NCBI GenBank assembly: GCA_035574175.1
Contig: DATLZB010000148.1
Coordinates: forward strand, 1-7,850
Length of the DNA stretch: 7,850 bases
Direction of reading: 5' to 3'
Source of the DNA: DATLZB01 sp035574175
GTDB lineage: Bacteria; Pseudomonadota; Alphaproteobacteria; Rhizobiales; Hyphomicrobiaceae
Part shown: in pieces, positions 1-6,241 of the stretch
Layout of the letters: every line of letters starts with the position of its first letter
Numbering within the stretch: position 1 is the stretch's first letter
The notes under the pieces: generated by a model
Databases searched by the model: none
Told to the model about the DNA's origin: nothing
The model's input: the letters and a program-made list of their open reading frames with translations, nothing else
Position numbers and translations under genes: made by a program

Positions 1-1
1 C

Positions 2-1198
2 CGCGCCCTCGGCGCGAGCATCACCGCCTCAGGCGTGGGCGGCATCATCGGCGCCATCGTATTCGCCGTAATGATCCCGGTTCTGGAGCCCGTTGTTCTG
101 GCGTTCAGTCCGGCCGAGTTCTTCCTGCTCGCCATTCTCGGCATCACCTTTATCGCGTTCCTGGCCGGGGGCGGAAGCATCTTCAAGGGCATCATCGTCG
201 GGCTGTTCGGCATGATGCTGGCGACCGTCGGCATGGACCCTTATACCGGCACGCCGCGCTATGCCGGCGACTACCTGTTCCTGTGGGACGGCTTGAGCCT
301 GGTCACCGCCGTGCTTGCGTTCTTCGCCATTCCGGAAATGGTTGCGCTCGCCGTCAGGGGCGGATCGATCGCCGCGGTCTCACGGGACGTCGCCAAAGTC
401 TCCTACCGGCAGCTCTTTCAGGGCGTGCTCGAGGTGCCTCGCCACTGGTGGCTGGTGATACGCACCTCGATCATCGGGGCGGTCATCGGCATGATCCCCG
501 GGCTTGGCGGCTCGGCCGCCGCCTGGATGTGCTACGGCCACGCCGTGCAGACCTCCAAGACCCCCGAGCGGTTCGGACACGGCGCCGTGGAAGGCGTGAT
601 CGCTCCCGAGACAGCGAGCAACGCCAAGGAAGGCGGCTCGCTGCTGCCCACGCTGTTCTTCGGCATTCCCGGTAGCTCGGGCATGGCAGTGCTGATGGGC
701 GCCTTCCTCATCCTCGGCATTCAGCCGGGCCCCGCTATGATGACCAATCACCTCGACGTGGTATGGACGCTGATGTGGGCGCTGGTGGTCGGCAACATCA
801 TCGCCGTCACCTTCCTGCTGTTCATCAACCGCTGGGTCGCACTGCTTACGTTCGTGAACGGTGCCATGCTGGTACCGTTCATTCTCGTGTTCGCGGTGCT
901 CGGCTCCTACGTCAACGAGGGCCAGTGGGAGAACCTGGTAATCCTGGTACTGCTCAGCGTAGTGGGTTATGGGCTGCTGCGCTACGATTGGCCGCGCGCA
1001 CCGTTCGTCATCGGACTGGTGCTCGGCCGGATCTCGGAGGAGTCGCTGCACAAGGCGCTCGGGCTGTGGGGATTGGGCTTTTTCACGCGGCCGCTGTCCC
1101 TGGTCCTGATCGCGCTCATCGTGCTGACCATCGCTTATGCGGTCTATAGACACCTGCGCCCATCGAAGGTGCTGCACCGGTTGAGCACAGCCCAATGA
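2..1198 (+). CDS. tctA: TctA, large membrane subunit of tripartite tricarboxylate transporter (5' end outside window)
   Basis: This is the main membrane channel subunit of a TTT-family secondary transporter, which imports carboxylates from the periplasm with TctB and a TctC receptor. The frame is open to the left edge, so the first codon seen is internal. 398 residues are visible against roughly 500 usual for the family, so about 100 N-terminal residues are missing. The protein is strongly hydrophobic with about nine membrane segments. Family signatures are clear: GMIPGLGGSAAAW at about visible residues 163-175, then PETASNA at about 202-208, and GIPGSSGMAVLMGAF just after. These are the conserved TctA pore-region motifs. 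The stop codon overlaps the tctB start (ATGA), indicating translational coupling. The family call is secure; the substrate is not deducible. Confidence 0.95.
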   Translation, partial: RALGASITASGVGGIIGAIVFAVMIPVLEPVVLAFSPAEFFLLAILGITFIAFLAGGGSIFKGIIVGLFGMMLATVGMDPYTGTPRYAGDYLFLWDGLSLVTAVLAFFAIPEMVALAVRGGSIAAVSRDVAKVSYRQLFQGVLEVPRHWWLVIRTSIIGAVIGMIPGLGGSAAAWMCYGHAVQTSKTPERFGHGAVEGVIAPETASNAKEGGSLLPTLFFGIPGSSGMAVLMGAFLILGIQPGPAMMTNHLDVVWTLMWALVVGNIIAVTFLLFINRWVALLTFVNGAMLVPFILVFAVLGSYVNEGQWENLVILVLLSVVGYGLLRYDWPRAPFVIGLVLGRISEESLHKALGLWGLGFFTRPLSLVLIALIVLTIAYAVYRHLRPSKVLHRLSTAQ

Positions 1199-1713
1199 AG
1201 AATACGTCCTCAAATTCCAACATGACGGTGGGCCTTCTCGTTATCTTCACCGTCATGGTCGCGATTTCAAGCCAATACCCCGCGGGTGCGCGATTCATGA
1301 CTTTCGTCGTCGGCCTGCCGGCAATTGCGCTCTGTCTCCTCCAGCTCGCCCTCGACGCACGGGAGCGGCGACTAGGGGATGCCGTGGGCAGACAGAGCAC
1401 CCAAGCCGCTCCCTCCTCCCAGCCCGACACGGCGTCGGCGGCCGCTGTGCACGACCCGCGCAAGGAGCTGATCGTGTGGGGCTACTTCCTGGCGCTCATC
1501 GCCGGCGTACTGTTGTTTGGTTTCTATGCCACGATCCCGGTGTTTATCGCCTCGTTCTTGCGCTTCCAGGCCCGGGCCTCCTGGCTCATGTCGCTCGGGC
1601 TCGCGGCCGCGGCCGGCGCTGTGGTGTACGGGGCGTTCGAGCATGTGCTGCGGGTCCCCCTGCACTCAGGTTTCCTGACGGATGACATCCAGGCATTTCT
1701 GCAAGGCCAGTGA
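1195..1713 (+). CDS. tctB: TctB, small membrane subunit of tripartite tricarboxylate transporter
   Basis: This is the small, poorly conserved membrane partner of TctA in a TTT transporter. The 172 residues are close to the usual 150-180. Five hydrophobic stretches are seen, at about residues 11-26, 34-54, 92-110, 112-124 and 130-149. A hydrophilic Ala/Ser/Gln-rich loop (about 55-90) separates the first pair from the rest, as in other TctB proteins. The C-terminus has the typical F-x-x-x-L-x-V-P-L-H-S-G-F pattern. The start ATG sits in a 4-base ATGA overlap with the tctA stop, with no convincing Shine-Dalgarno sequence in front, so expression probably relies on coupling to tctA. The call rests on pattern plus position directly after tctA. 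Confidence 0.9.
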   Translation: MKNTSSNSNMTVGLLVIFTVMVAISSQYPAGARFMTFVVGLPAIALCLLQLALDARERRLGDAVGRQSTQAAPSSQPDTASAAAVHDPRKELIVWGYFLALIAGVLLFGFYATIPVFIASFLRFQARASWLMSLGLAAAAGAVVYGAFEHVLRVPLHSGFLTDDIQAFLQGQ

Positions 1714-1739
1714 CGCTTGCTTCGTCTCGTTGATTTCAT

Positions 1740-1794
1740 TACTAACCGGACGGGACTCGAACCCGGCGCCGTGGTTACGGCACGAACCCGGCGC
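1740..1794 (-). other. tRNA T-arm-like motif with 12-bp direct repeat in the tctB-tctC gap
   Basis: The 105 bases between tctB and the first receptor gene (1714-1818) hold no gene. On the minus strand, bases 1766-1751 read GCCGGGTTCGAGTCCC, which matches the T-arm of bacterial tRNAs (GGTTCGAGTCC core). A short hairpin (GCCGT, AACC loop, ACGGC; 1781-1768) lies just 5' of it. The 12-mer CGAACCCGGCGC occurs twice on the plus strand, at 1758-1769 and 1783-1794. A full cloverleaf could not be drawn: the T-stem pairs at only four of five positions, and no acceptor or anticodon arm fits well. It may be a decayed tRNA 3' fragment, an old integration scar or chance. Confidence 0.3.
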
Positions 1795-1806
1795 TGGTCC
1801 ATGAAT

Positions 1807-1814
1807 GGGAGGAG
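1807..1814 (+). promoter_or_regulatory. Ribosome binding site fixing the start of the first tctC
   Basis: GGGAGGAG ends four bases before the ATG at 1819. The frame stays open further upstream, to a TTG at 1717 and an ATG at 1801. Only 1819 has a Shine-Dalgarno sequence, and only from there does the protein begin directly with a signal peptide. Confidence 0.8.
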
Positions 1815-1818
1815 TGCA

Positions 1819-3057
1819 ATGTTACGCTGGCTCGATCGGCTCGCGGCGGTGGCGGCTGGCGGCATCGTGGTCTCGACGGCCGCGACCGCTGCCCTCGCCC
1901 AGACCGGCGCCGATTTCTACAAGGGCAAGACGGTCACCTACATCGTCTCGACCGCCCCAGGTGGTGGTTATGACCTTTACGGTCGCTTGATCTCGGAGTT
2001 CATGCAGAAGTACCTGCCCGGCTCCACCTTCGTGGTGAAGAACATGCCGGGTGCCGGTCATCTGATCGGCGCCAACGCCATCTATGCCGCGGCCCCTGAT
2101 GGGCTCACCATCGGAACCTTCAACACCGGCCTCATCTACAATCAGTTGATCAAACAGGAAGCGGTCAAGTTCGACCTGACCAAGATGTCATGGATCGGCA
2201 AGGCTGCATCGGAACCACGCGTGTTCGTGATCGCGGCGCAGTCGCCGATCAAGAGCTTCGCGGATCTGCAGGCGCAGAAGCAGCCCGTGAACTTCGCGAC
2301 CTCCGGTATCGGCAGCGCCAACTATGTCGAGATCAATTCGCTGACTAACGTGCTGCGGCTGCCGATCAAGATCCTGACCGGCTATAACGGCAACGACGAC
2401 CAGCTCGCCATGCGGCGTGGCGAAGTGCAGGGCGGCATGGGCTCGCGCTCGTCCTTCGACCAGTTTGTCAAGAACGGTTACGGCCGCTACATCGCGCAGA
2501 TCGGCGGCAAGGACAAGGACGTGCCGCAGCTTGCCACCCTCGTCAGCGACCCGGTGGCCAAGGAGATCATCGCCCTCATCCAGTCCCAGGGCGATATCGC
2601 CCGGCTCACCGCCGGACCGCCCGGCATTCCAAAGGATCGTCTCGAGGCGCTGCGTATGGCCTATAAGAAGGCACTGGAGGACAAAGAGCTGCAAGCCAAG
2701 GCGGAAAAGCTCGAGCGCCCCGTCGATCCGAGCTACGGGGATGAGGTGCTGGAGATGGTCAAGGCGGCTCTCAACCAGCGGCCGGAGACCATCGCCATGC
2801 TCAAGGAAGCGCTGGAGCAGAAAGAGCCGGCCGCTCCCGCCACCAAGGGGACCATTGCCGAGCTGCACGACGGCAACCGCAAGGTCGTCCTCAAGTTGTC
2901 AGACGGCAAGACGTTCGAGGCAGCCGTTTCGGGATCGCGGACGGAGATCACCATCGGCGGCCAGAAGAGCGACCGCAACGCCATGAAGACGGGCATGAGC
3001 TGCTCGATCGTGGCAGCGAGCAGTGGAGCGGAAGCCAAAAGCATCGCCTGCAACTAG
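1819..3057 (+). CDS. tctC: TctC-type periplasmic substrate receptor 1 with extra C-terminal domain
   Basis: This is the periplasmic solute-binding protein of the TTT system (Bug/TctC family), which captures a carboxylate and delivers it to TctAB. It has 412 residues. Residues 1-27 are a signal peptide with an A-L-A cleavage site before Q28. The receptor body runs to about residue 340. Family marks are YKGKTVTYIV, the PGGGYD ligand loop, NMPGAGHLIGANAIY, PDGLTIGTFNTGLIY and TAGPPGIP. TctC proteins normally end near 320-330 residues; here a further 71 residues (342-412) form a separate small domain with SGSRT, MKTGMSC and GAEAKSIAC motifs and two cysteines (C395, C411). That domain recurs in the next two genes. 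It is 105 bases from tctB, so it is probably in the same operon, although a separate promoter in the gap is possible. It is a close paralogue of the receptor gene at 3740. Confidence 0.9.
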   Translation: MLRWLDRLAAVAAGGIVVSTAATAALAQTGADFYKGKTVTYIVSTAPGGGYDLYGRLISEFMQKYLPGSTFVVKNMPGAGHLIGANAIYAAAPDGLTIGTFNTGLIYNQLIKQEAVKFDLTKMSWIGKAASEPRVFVIAAQSPIKSFADLQAQKQPVNFATSGIGSANYVEINSLTNVLRLPIKILTGYNGNDDQLAMRRGEVQGGMGSRSSFDQFVKNGYGRYIAQIGGKDKDVPQLATLVSDPVAKEIIALIQSQGDIARLTAGPPGIPKDRLEALRMAYKKALEDKELQAKAEKLERPVDPSYGDEVLEMVKAALNQRPETIAMLKEALEQKEPAAPATKGTIAELHDGNRKVVLKLSDGKTFEAAVSGSRTEITIGGQKSDRNAMKTGMSCSIVAASSGAEAKSIACN

Positions 3058-3161
3058 GGAACGCCAACGCGGCGCAAGTCGGCCTTTTTGACAGCGCACT
3101 TGGCTCGATGCTGCATCGCAATCCGGACCCGGGTCGAGAGAGGCTCGCCGGACACCGGCCT

Positions 3162-3183
3162 TGCGGACACAAAAAAGTCCGCA
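3162..3183 (+). other. Hairpin with A-rich loop downstream of the first tctC
   Basis: A perfect 7-bp stem (TGCGGAC at 3162-3168 with GTCCGCA at 3177-3183) encloses an ACAAAAAA loop. No T-run follows, so it is not a classical intrinsic terminator. It lies in the 213-base gene-free stretch 3058-3270, about 100 bases after the receptor stop. It could protect the 3' end of the transcript or be a binding site. Function is unknown. Confidence 0.4.
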
Positions 3184-3215
3184 CAACGTGGTGAGTGAAC
3201 GTGTGCAAGGCTCTG

Positions 3216-3245
3216 GCCGACCGCCCGCCTCTCGGGCTGGTCGGC
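3216..3245 (+). other. Strong hairpin just upstream of the small secreted-protein gene
   Basis: GCCGACC at 3216-3222 pairs with GGTCGGC at 3239-3245, and GCCCG at 3223-3227 pairs with CGGGC at 3233-3237. This gives a 12-bp stem with one bulged T (3238) and a CCTCT loop. It ends 13 bases before the AGGAGG of the next gene and has no T-run, so it is more likely a 5'-UTR or intercistronic RNA structure than a terminator. It could stabilise the downstream message or separate its expression from tctC. Confidence 0.5.
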
Positions 3246-3258
3246 GGGAGCGAACCTT

Positions 3259-3264
3259 AGGAGG
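3259..3264 (+). promoter_or_regulatory. Ribosome binding site of the small secreted-protein gene
   Basis: A consensus AGGAGG lies six bases before the ATG at 3271. It is the strongest Shine-Dalgarno sequence in the plus-strand half of the window and suggests efficient translation of the 100-aa product. Confidence 0.85.
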
Positions 3265-3270
3265 AAATGG

Positions 3271-3573
3271 ATGAGTAAACTTCGGACCTGGACTCTTCCG
3301 GTGGCAGCCTGCGCGGCTTTGGCGGCGTTCGCCGTTTCGCCGGCGCTGGCTGATGCGGTGAAGGGCAAGGTCGAGGCAGTCGGCAACGAAGGCCGCGAGG
3401 TCACCATCAAGACCGGCGACGGCAAGACCTTCAAGGCTTCGATCTCCGGCTCGCGCACCAACGTCATGATCGGCGGCAAGAAGGCCGAGCGTTCGGCCCT
3501 CAAGACGGGCATGGAGTGCACCGTCGATGCCGAGAAGGACGGCGCGGAGGCCAAGTCGGTCGACTGCAAGTAA
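3271..3573 (+). CDS. Small secreted protein made only of the receptor-tail domain
   Basis: I do not recognise a named family. It has 100 residues. A signal peptide (basic start, Ala-rich core, S-P-A-L-A end) predicts cleavage after residue 27, giving a ~73-residue periplasmic protein. Residues 30-100 align without a gap to the C-terminal 71 residues of both flanking receptors, about half identical by hand count (35/71 and 40/71). Shared features are VKGK/TKGT, DGK.F, SGSRT, a glycine pair, LKTGMxC and GAEAxSxxC. Two cysteines (C83, C99) occupy the same positions in all three and could form a disulfide. The alternating hydrophobic pattern suggests a small beta-barrel, perhaps OB-like; this is inference. 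It lies between two receptor genes, with a strong ribosome binding site and its own terminator, so it may be made in excess of the receptors. It may be an accessory partner of the transporter or a donor module for the fusions. Confidence 0.85.
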   Translation: MSKLRTWTLPVAACAALAAFAVSPALADAVKGKVEAVGNEGREVTIKTGDGKTFKASISGSRTNVMIGGKKAERSALKTGMECTVDAEKDGAEAKSVDCK

Positions 3574-3591
3574 GCATTGGAACGAAGCGGG

Positions 3592-3631
3592 CCGCGGAGC
3601 CGGAAACGATCCGGCTCCGCGGTTCCTTTTT
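3592..3631 (+). terminator. Rho-independent terminator after the small secreted-protein gene
   Basis: A perfect 12-bp GC-rich stem (3592-3603 with 3611-3622), a 7-base AAACGAT loop and then TTCCTTTTT form a textbook intrinsic terminator 18 bases after the stop codon. It implies that the second receptor gene is transcribed largely from its own promoter. Confidence 0.92.
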
Positions 3632-3739
3632 CAGGCTTCACTCCTGGAATCCAGACGGCGACTGAATATGTATTGAGAGTAAGCCCGCGGGCGTGGCCAA
3701 CCGTTTCAACGTGGAGAGAGAAACCAGGGAGGTAACAAA
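3632..3739 (+). promoter_or_regulatory. Leader of the second tctC, with ribosome binding site and presumed promoter
   Basis: This 108-base gap follows a strong terminator and precedes the second receptor gene, so a promoter is expected here. No good sigma-70 pair is visible. The only AT-rich patch is at about 3665-3676 (AATATGTATTGA). The ribosome binding site AGGGAGGT at 3726-3733 is clear, six to seven bases before the ATG at 3740. Confidence 0.5.
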
Positions 3740-4969
3740 ATGCCAACACGCGTAACGTGGACGTTTCTGCTTGCTTGTACGCCGGCGCTCGCTGCAGGAC
3801 CGTCGCTGGCCCAGACCGGCGCCGATTTCTACAAGGGCAAGACCGTCACCTACATCGTCGCCACCGCGCCTGGCGGCGGCTACGATCTCTATGGTCGCCT
3901 CGTCGCCGACTACATGCAGAAGTATCTGCCCGGTTCCACCTTCGTGGTGAAGAACATGCCGGGGGCCGGCCACCTCGTCGGCGCCAACGCCATCTACGCC
4001 TCACCACCGGACGGGCTCACGATCGGCACGTTCAACACGGGGCTGATCTACAATCAGCTGATCAAAAAGGAAGGCGTCAGGTTCGACCTGACCAAGATGT
4101 CGTGGATCGGCAAGGCGGCTTCGGATCCGCGCGTGGTGATCGTAGCACAGCAAACCCCCATCAAGTCCTACAAGGAACTGGTGGAGTCCAAGCAGACGCT
4201 GAACTTCGCGACGGCCGGTATCGGCAGCGCAGCCTTCGTCGAGACGACCATGCTGATCAATACGCTGAACTGGCCCGCCAAGATCCTTACTGGCTACGAT
4301 GGCAACTCGGATCAGCTCGCTATGCGGCGTGGCGAGATCCACGGCTCAATCGCGTCGCGGTCATCGTGGGACGAGTTCGTGAAGAACGGCTATGGCCGCT
4401 ACGTCGCCCAGATCGGCGGCAAGGACAAGGATGTGCCCCAACTCGCCTCTCTCGTCAGCGATCCAGAGGCCAAGGAACTGATCGCGCTCATTCAGAGCCA
4501 GGGCGACATCTCGCGGCTGACCGCCGGCCCGCCGGGCATTCCGCAGGATCGCTTGGATGCTCTGCGGACGGCGTATCGCAAGGCGCTGGAGGACAAGGAG
4601 CTGCAGGCCAAGGCCGAGAAGGCGGGACGGCCGATCGACCCGGCCTACGGGGACGAGGTACTGAAGATGGTCAAGCAAGCGCTCAACCAGAAGGAAAAGA
4701 CCGTCGCACTCCTCAAGCAGGCGCTCGAGCAGGAGGAGCCTCCTCCGCCCGAAACCAAGGGTACCATCTCCGAACTCAAGAACGGCAATCGCGAGATCAC
4801 CCTCAAACTGCCGGATGGTAAGGTGTTCGAGGCCAAGATCTCCGGCTCGCGCACGGAACTGACCGTTGGGGGCAAGAAGGCCAAGCGCGACGAGCTCAAG
4901 ACCGGCATGAGCTGCACCGTAGCAGCGCCCAAGAGCGGCGCGGAGGCGCGAAGCATCGCCTGCAACTGA
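3740..4969 (+). CDS. tctC: TctC-type periplasmic substrate receptor 2 with extra C-terminal domain
   Basis: This is the second TTT receptor, with 409 residues. The signal peptide ends S-L-A before Q25, and the mature protein is 385 residues, the same length as receptor 1. The two align with no gap over the whole mature region, with about 291 of 385 positions identical by hand count. It has the same body motifs (PGGGYD loop, NMPGAGHLVGANAIY, GTFNTGLIYNQL, TAGPPGIP) and the same 71-residue C-terminal domain (339-409; cysteines C392 and C408). Signal peptides and leaders are unrelated between the two copies, so similarity starts abruptly at the mature N-terminus. Differences concentrate around the GIGSA and RRGE ligand-side loops, suggesting a different ligand. 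It probably uses the same TctAB, since no second TctAB is visible, and its expression is separated from receptor 1 by the terminator at 3592-3631. Confidence 0.92.
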   Translation: MPTRVTWTFLLACTPALAAGPSLAQTGADFYKGKTVTYIVATAPGGGYDLYGRLVADYMQKYLPGSTFVVKNMPGAGHLVGANAIYASPPDGLTIGTFNTGLIYNQLIKKEGVRFDLTKMSWIGKAASDPRVVIVAQQTPIKSYKELVESKQTLNFATAGIGSAAFVETTMLINTLNWPAKILTGYDGNSDQLAMRRGEIHGSIASRSSWDEFVKNGYGRYVAQIGGKDKDVPQLASLVSDPEAKELIALIQSQGDISRLTAGPPGIPQDRLDALRTAYRKALEDKELQAKAEKAGRPIDPAYGDEVLKMVKQALNQKEKTVALLKQALEQEEPPPPETKGTISELKNGNREITLKLPDGKVFEAKISGSRTELTVGGKKAKRDELKTGMSCTVAAPKSGAEARSIACN

Positions 4970-5016
4970 GCGGGGGAGGCGAGATTTCCTCTCCCCGCTT
5001 TCGCGGCGGGGGGAGG
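4970..5016. terminator. Overlapping hairpins between the convergent operons, likely terminator
   Basis: Immediately after the receptor 2 stop, bases 4970-4979 pair with 4988-4998 (10 bp, one bulge, then TTT). The same right arm, 4988-4998, can instead pair with 5006-5016 (11 bp with one G-T, TTTCGCG loop). Only one can form at a time. Position between converging genes suggests bidirectional termination, although T-runs are short on both strands. Confidence 0.55.
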
Positions 5017-5031
5017 AAGCCTTTCAGGCGG

Positions 5032-5637
5032 TCAGAGCTCGGTCGGCGGACTGTAATTCTCCTGCCCAGGACCCGGCTCCTTGGGCGGGTACTCGACCAC
5101 CTTCTGGAACAGAAGGTGCATGAACAGGAAGAGCGGCTTCGCCTTCATCACCAGCACGATCGTCTCATCGTCCATCTCGGTGCTGACGTGCTGGTGTACG
5201 CAGGCGTTCTCAACAATCAGCGCGTCGCCGGCCTCGTAGTCCATGCGCCGGCCGTCATGCACGTCGTAGCCCTTGCCCTTGAGCACGTAGAACACGGCGC
5301 TATTCATGTGGCCGTGCTTTTGGCTCCTGCCGCCGGGCGCGAACACCTCGATGTGGGTCTCGATCGACTGGGCCACCTTCACCGACTGCGGATTGATGAT
5401 CTTCTTGCCGTAGAAGTGCGGGCCGCCCTTCCACTTGAGGTCTTTCGTGCGGTAGACGCGGGGCTGGGAGAACAGCTCGCGGACCAGCTCACCGTAGGTG
5501 CCCTCGAGCGCGCGCACGAAGGTGCGCTTCCTGGTCCAGCGTTCCCACACCGGTTCCTCCCTGGCGACCACGCCGGAGTTGTGGCCGAGTCCGGGCTCAC
5601 TCGCAGCACCCCGCGCCCCGTCCTCCGCTTGCGACAT
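5032..5637 (-). CDS. Single-domain cupin A, 3-His type (paralogue of cupin C)
   Basis: A 201-residue cytoplasmic cupin, with no signal or membrane segment. The cupin motif at about residues 103-123 reads PGG, then H108-G-H110-MNSAVFYVLKGKG, and the second motif is GDALIVENACVHQH with H148/H150. The usual glutamate after HxH is alanine (A114), the arrangement seen in gentisate/salicylate-type dioxygenases, which bind iron through three histidines. Those enzymes are about 350-residue two-cupin proteins, so the exact activity is uncertain. An N-terminal GLGHNS motif and a WERW.RKRTFVRALEGTYGEL segment precede the barrel. The C-terminus has a hydrophobic helix and a PPKEPGPGQENY tail. The start is ATG 5637, with GGAGG (5644-5648) six bases upstream; the in-frame TTG at 5643 abuts the Shine-Dalgarno and is rejected. 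It is the last gene of a four-cupin operon, 24 bases after cupin B. Confidence 0.85.
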   Translation of the reverse strand: MSQAEDGARGAASEPGLGHNSGVVAREEPVWERWTRKRTFVRALEGTYGELVRELFSQPRVYRTKDLKWKGGPHFYGKKIINPQSVKVAQSIETHIEVFAPGGRSQKHGHMNSAVFYVLKGKGYDVHDGRRMDYEAGDALIVENACVHQHVSTEMDDETIVLVMKAKPLFLFMHLLFQKVVEYPPKEPGPGQENYSPPTEL

Positions 5638-5661
5638 CGGCAACCTCCGTGCGTTTTCGTC

Positions 5662-6216
5662 TCAGTAGCCTTCAGCGTTTTCGAGCTGGTCGAACCAGTC
5701 AAAGCCCATGGGCTTCACGATGCGGCTGTTGATGACGATGATGCGGGCCTCGTTGTCGGGGTCGGCGTTGAAGTGCTTGTGGGCGCAGTAGGGTGGGATG
5801 TAGACGAAGTCGCCCTGAGACCACTCGAAGCGCTTGGGCTCGGTCTCCCACTGCCATTCGAAAGCATCTTTGCAGTCGAACCTCACGTCCCAGTGCAGGT
5901 CGTAGCCCTTGCCCTCGACCACGTAGAAGATCTCTTCGGAAAGATGGCGATGCTTGCCCGACGCTTTGCCCGGCGGCAGGAACTGCATGTAGACGTCGAT
6001 GCAGCACTCCTTGGTGTCCATCTTCTCGTTGATGATCCATTTGATAAGTCCGTCGGGCGAGCGCTCGAACGGCATCTGGCTCGCCTTCACCACATTGAGC
6101 CGGCCCTCGTACTCCTTGCGGAACCGCTCTGAGGCCTTGAGCGCCTCGGCGTAGAAGTTGACGTACTCGGTGCCGGCGTGAGCGCGCTCGCGCTCGCGGG
6201 GGTCGATCACTCCCAT
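5662..6216 (-). CDS. Single-domain cupin B with complete 3-His/1-Glu metal site
   Basis: A 184-residue soluble cupin. Motif 1 is PPGKASGKH89-R-H91-LSEE95-IFYVVEGKG, the full canonical G(X)5HxH(X)3E(X)6G pattern. Motif 2 is QGDFVYIPPYCAHKHFN, with H146/H148. The predicted centre therefore binds a divalent metal through three histidines and a glutamate, as in many cupin dioxygenases and isomerases. A long insert (DLHWDVRFDCKDAFEWQW, about 106-123) sits between the motifs. It resembles its neighbours A and C in core motifs only and is clearly another subfamily. The start is ATG 6216, with AAAGGAAG about five bases upstream. It sits between the paralogues C and A, with 25 and 24 base gaps, so it is co-transcribed with them. 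The substrate is unknown; a role in oxidative breakdown of the imported compound is inference. Confidence 0.85.
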   Translation of the reverse strand: MGVIDPRERERAHAGTEYVNFYAEALKASERFRKEYEGRLNVVKASQMPFERSPDGLIKWIINEKMDTKECCIDVYMQFLPPGKASGKHRHLSEEIFYVVEGKGYDLHWDVRFDCKDAFEWQWETEPKRFEWSQGDFVYIPPYCAHKHFNADPDNEARIIVINSRIVKPMGFDWFDQLENAEGY

Positions 6217-6241
6217 CCAGTCTTCCTTTCTTCACATTCGA

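Noticed and set aside
380..1213. Minus-strand open frame of 277 codons opposite tctA
   Set aside because: The composition (His, Asp, Gln and Arg rich) is that of an antisense shadow. tctA motifs occupy the plus strand throughout.
1758..1794. CRISPR-like repeat pair
   Set aside because: Only two copies of a 12-mer, 13 bases apart, with no array or cas genes.
1717..1818. 34-residue N-terminal extension of the first receptor from the TTG at 1717
   Set aside because: It would bury the signal peptide and translate the tRNA-like region. The ATG at 1819 has a good ribosome binding site and puts the signal peptide at the N-terminus.
2188..2868. Minus-strand open frame of 226 codons opposite the first receptor
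   Set aside because: Antisense shadow. A similar shadow recurs opposite the second receptor, as expected from the duplicated sense sequence.
3188..3274. Possible 28-codon leader peptide whose stop overlaps the start of the small secreted-protein gene
   Set aside because: It starts GTG-GTG with no Shine-Dalgarno and runs through the 12-bp hairpin, and its Arg/Gly-rich translation looks like non-coding sequence.
3757..4821. Plus-strand open frame of 354 codons inside the second receptor gene
   Set aside because: It is in another frame of tctC-2, rich in Arg, Gly and Asp with no motif. The overlapping frame has a signal peptide and family motifs.
5116..6132. Long open frame on the plus strand (338 codons) opposite cupins A and B
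   Set aside because: It is antisense to two clear cupin genes and their gap. The translation is low-complexity with no family motif and there is no ribosome binding site. Long antisense frames are common in GC-rich DNA.
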